A DNA stretch of 64,000 nucleotides. Source: Ruminococcaceae bacterium HV4-5-B5C (GTDB lineage: Bacteria; Bacillota; Clostridia; Oscillospirales; Acutalibacteraceae). The position numbers were made by a program, and so were the translations under genes. How positions within the stretch are numbered: position 1 is the stretch's first letter; every line of letters begins with the position of its first letter. The stretch spans positions 310,001 through 374,000 of the forward strand of contig FXYJ02000001.1 in the NCBI GenBank assembly GCA_900184925.1. Reading direction: 5' to 3'. The notes under the pieces are model-generated. The model ran no database searches. It was not told where the DNA came from and saw only the letters and a program-made list of their open reading frames with translations. Below, one piece after another: positions 62,484 through 64,000 of this stretch.

Positions 62484-64000
62484 GTGAAGATAAAGAAAAT
62501 CGCTGCGCTGCTGCTTGCAGCGGCTATGGCCCTTTCCCTGGCCGCCTGCCACGGGGGCAAAATGGGGAAAGCCGGAAAGACAATCAATTATTACTTGAGC
62601 GATGACCCGTCGTCGCTTGATCCGCAGATTGCGTCTGATCCATCGTCGCTCATTGTGGTTCAGTCTCTGTTCGAAGGGCTGACCCGTCTGGACGCAAAGG
62701 AAACTGCACAGCCCGGCGTTGCGGAAAAATGGGAGCAGAATGCAGACGCGACACAGTTTACCTTTCATCTGCGCAAGGATGCAAAGTGGCCGGGGAAGGC
62801 CGGTGCCGTAAAAGCTTCAGATTTTGTTTTTGCGTTCCGCCGTGCGCTTGACCCCGCAACCGGTTCATCAACCTGCCTGCAGATGTACTGTATCAAAAAT
62901 GCGCGGGAAATTCACGAGGGAAAGCTTCCCGTGAACAACTTAGGCGTCGAGGCGCCGGACACGAAAACGCTTGTGGTAAACCTCGCGTATCCTTGCCCGG
63001 ATTTTCCGAAAATGGCTGCCTCCGCAGTCTTTATGCCGTGCAACGAAACATTCTTTGATTCCACTGAAGGGCGTTATGGGCTCGAAACCGACGAGATTCT
63101 GGGAAACGGGCCGTTTAAGATCGACGGAAGTTACGGGTGGACGCACGGAAAGAGCATCAATCTTACAAAATCTTCTACTTATGCGGGAAGGACAGTGCCC
63201 CTTCCTTCCGCTGTGAATTTCACGATCGGGTTAACCGCCGCAGACCTTTCGAACCCCGTGGAGGCGATGGCTGCAGCTTCGCTTGATGCGGCCCCGATTC
63301 CCGCTTCCAAAATCAGCGAGGCGGAAGCAAAGGACTGTACAATTTCTTCTGTGCAGGATACGACATGGGGCCTTGGGTTCAATGTGCAGTCGTCCCCGTT
63401 CAGCAATGAAAAGGTTCGCGCAGCATTCCTTCAAGCGATCAGCCGTTCCGCCGTGCTTGCTCATTTGCCGGGGGATTCTTCCGCAGCTGAAAACATCATC
63501 CTGCCGAACACCGAGCTGGACGGCAAACCGTACCGGTCGGCGGCCGGGGGACCGTTTTATCTGAAGCAGAGCGCGAACGCTTCGCTTCTTCTTAACGAGG
63601 GCCTGCAGGAGGCGGGCGTGAAAGACATCAGCTCCATTACGGTCTACTGCCCCAACGATTCCGCTGATAAGATGATGTGCAATGAGATGATCGCGGCCTG
63701 GAACCGGACATTCAACAATTACTTTAACATCAAGCCGATGGATGCTTCCCGCATTGTGGGTGCGGTTCAGTCCGGCGATTACAGCATTGCGGTATACCCT
63801 GTCACCCCTTCGTCGGACGGCCCTTACGCATTCCTTTCGATGTTTTTGAGTACATCTTCAGACAACCCTGCCGGGCTGAAAGACGCGGGGTATGACGCCC
63901 TCGTAGAGTCGGCACAGGGAGAAAGCGGCCAGCAGGCGGCGCAGGGTTATGCGGCGGCGGAAAGATATCTCAATGAAAAAGCAATCTTCTACCCGCTGTA
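62484..64000 (+). CDS. Oligopeptide ABC transporter substrate-binding lipoprotein (partial)
   Basis: The first 505 residues of an SBP family 5 (OppA/DppA-like) protein, cut by the window edge. A lipoprotein signal (KIKKIAALLLAAAMALSLAAC) ends in the lipobox LAAC. Then come INYYLSDDPSSLDPQ, SLFEGLTRLD, WEQNADATQFTFHLRKDAKW (family signature), FVFAFRRALDP and FSNEKVRAAFLQAI. The start is GTG 62484 after GGGGGAA. It should capture peptides at the membrane surface for an ABC importer lying beyond the edge. Confidence 0.93.
   Translation, partial: MKIKKIAALLLAAAMALSLAACHGGKMGKAGKTINYYLSDDPSSLDPQIASDPSSLIVVQSLFEGLTRLDAKETAQPGVAEKWEQNADATQFTFHLRKDAKWPGKAGAVKASDFVFAFRRALDPATGSSTCLQMYCIKNAREIHEGKLPVNNLGVEAPDTKTLVVNLAYPCPDFPKMAASAVFMPCNETFFDSTEGRYGLETDEILGNGPFKIDGSYGWTHGKSINLTKSSTYAGRTVPLPSAVNFTIGLTAADLSNPVEAMAAASLDAAPIPASKISEAEAKDCTISSVQDTTWGLGFNVQSSPFSNEKVRAAFLQAISRSAVLAHLPGDSSAAENIILPNTELDGKPYRSAAGGPFYLKQSANASLLLNEGLQEAGVKDISSITVYCPNDSADKMMCNEMIAAWNRTFNNYFNIKPMDASRIVGAVQSGDYSIAVYPVTPSSDGPYAFLSMFLSTSSDNPAGLKDAGYDALVESAQGESGQQAAQGYAAAERYLNEKAIFYPL

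Noticed and set aside
62405..62605. 66-codon frame overlapping the start of the peptide-binding protein gene
   Set aside because: It is out of frame with the clear lipoprotein and lacks a ribosome site.

Overview
The window reads as a chromosomal segment of a Gram-positive, spore-forming anaerobe of the class Clostridia, most likely the Oscillospirales (Ruminococcaceae-like). Pointers are strong GGAGG ribosome sites, frequent GTG/TTG starts, a SpoIID sporulation hydrolase, a GlgC/GlgD glycogen operon, a T-box leader before leuA, an AraR (GntR-LacI hybrid) arabinose switch and clostridial-type pilus genes. Genus cannot be fixed by eye.

Layout. 1-3790 is an AT-rich, decayed accessory region: a multiply frameshifted LRR/Rhs polymorphic toxin with a possible immunity gene, an HsdR fragment, and hairpin repeats abutting the 3' end of tRNA-Val(GAC). 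From 3790 on the sequence is GC-richer and gene-dense: flippase, Fur-family regulator, two tandem C39-like peptidases, Cu/Zn SOD, the divergent araR / araBAD locus, an MFS transporter, a DUF362 ferredoxin protein, the amtB-glnK operon, a minor-pilin operon ending in a MORN protein, DUF6020, spoIID, citrate synthase, gap, the glycogen cluster glgP-(malQ remnant)-glgBCDA, an XRE regulator, a histidine phosphatase, T-box-leuAB, a type IV pilus operon (pilin; PilM-N fusion, PilO, PilD, PilB, PilT, PilC), trmL, a glycolytic block (pgk, tpiA, a CAT-like gene, gpmI), a minus-strand signalling operon (APC permease, PP2C phosphatase, divergent P-II, Ser/Thr kinase) and the start of an oligopeptide-binding lipoprotein.

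How it works together. The glg genes store and mobilise glucose-1-phosphate that gap/pgk/tpiA/gpmI burn; araBAD feeds arabinose to the pentose phosphate pool; leuAB and citrate synthase are biosynthetic exits. Nitrogen status appears twice: amtB-glnK, and the permease-PP2C-PII-kinase operon. Both have the same unusual 5' leader: two successive intrinsic terminators, each preceded by a small hairpin GGC-(hexaloop)-GCC whose loop is A at position 1 and G at position 4 (AACGAC, AATGAT, AATGAA, AATGAA) and which overlaps the terminator's 5' arm. That is the loop signature of ANTAR-protein antitermination targets, but with one loop per terminator rather than the usual adjacent pair. The most interesting candidate system here is therefore a nitrogen-responsive antitermination regulon that includes a P-II protein encoded between a Ser/Thr kinase and a PP2C phosphatase. 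This is inference from sequence and gene order. No ANTAR protein is encoded in the window.

Limits: all calls come from reading the sequence by eye; no database search was run. Several starts were moved to fit ribosome sites, and two genes (MFS, pilC) appear to use rare start codons.
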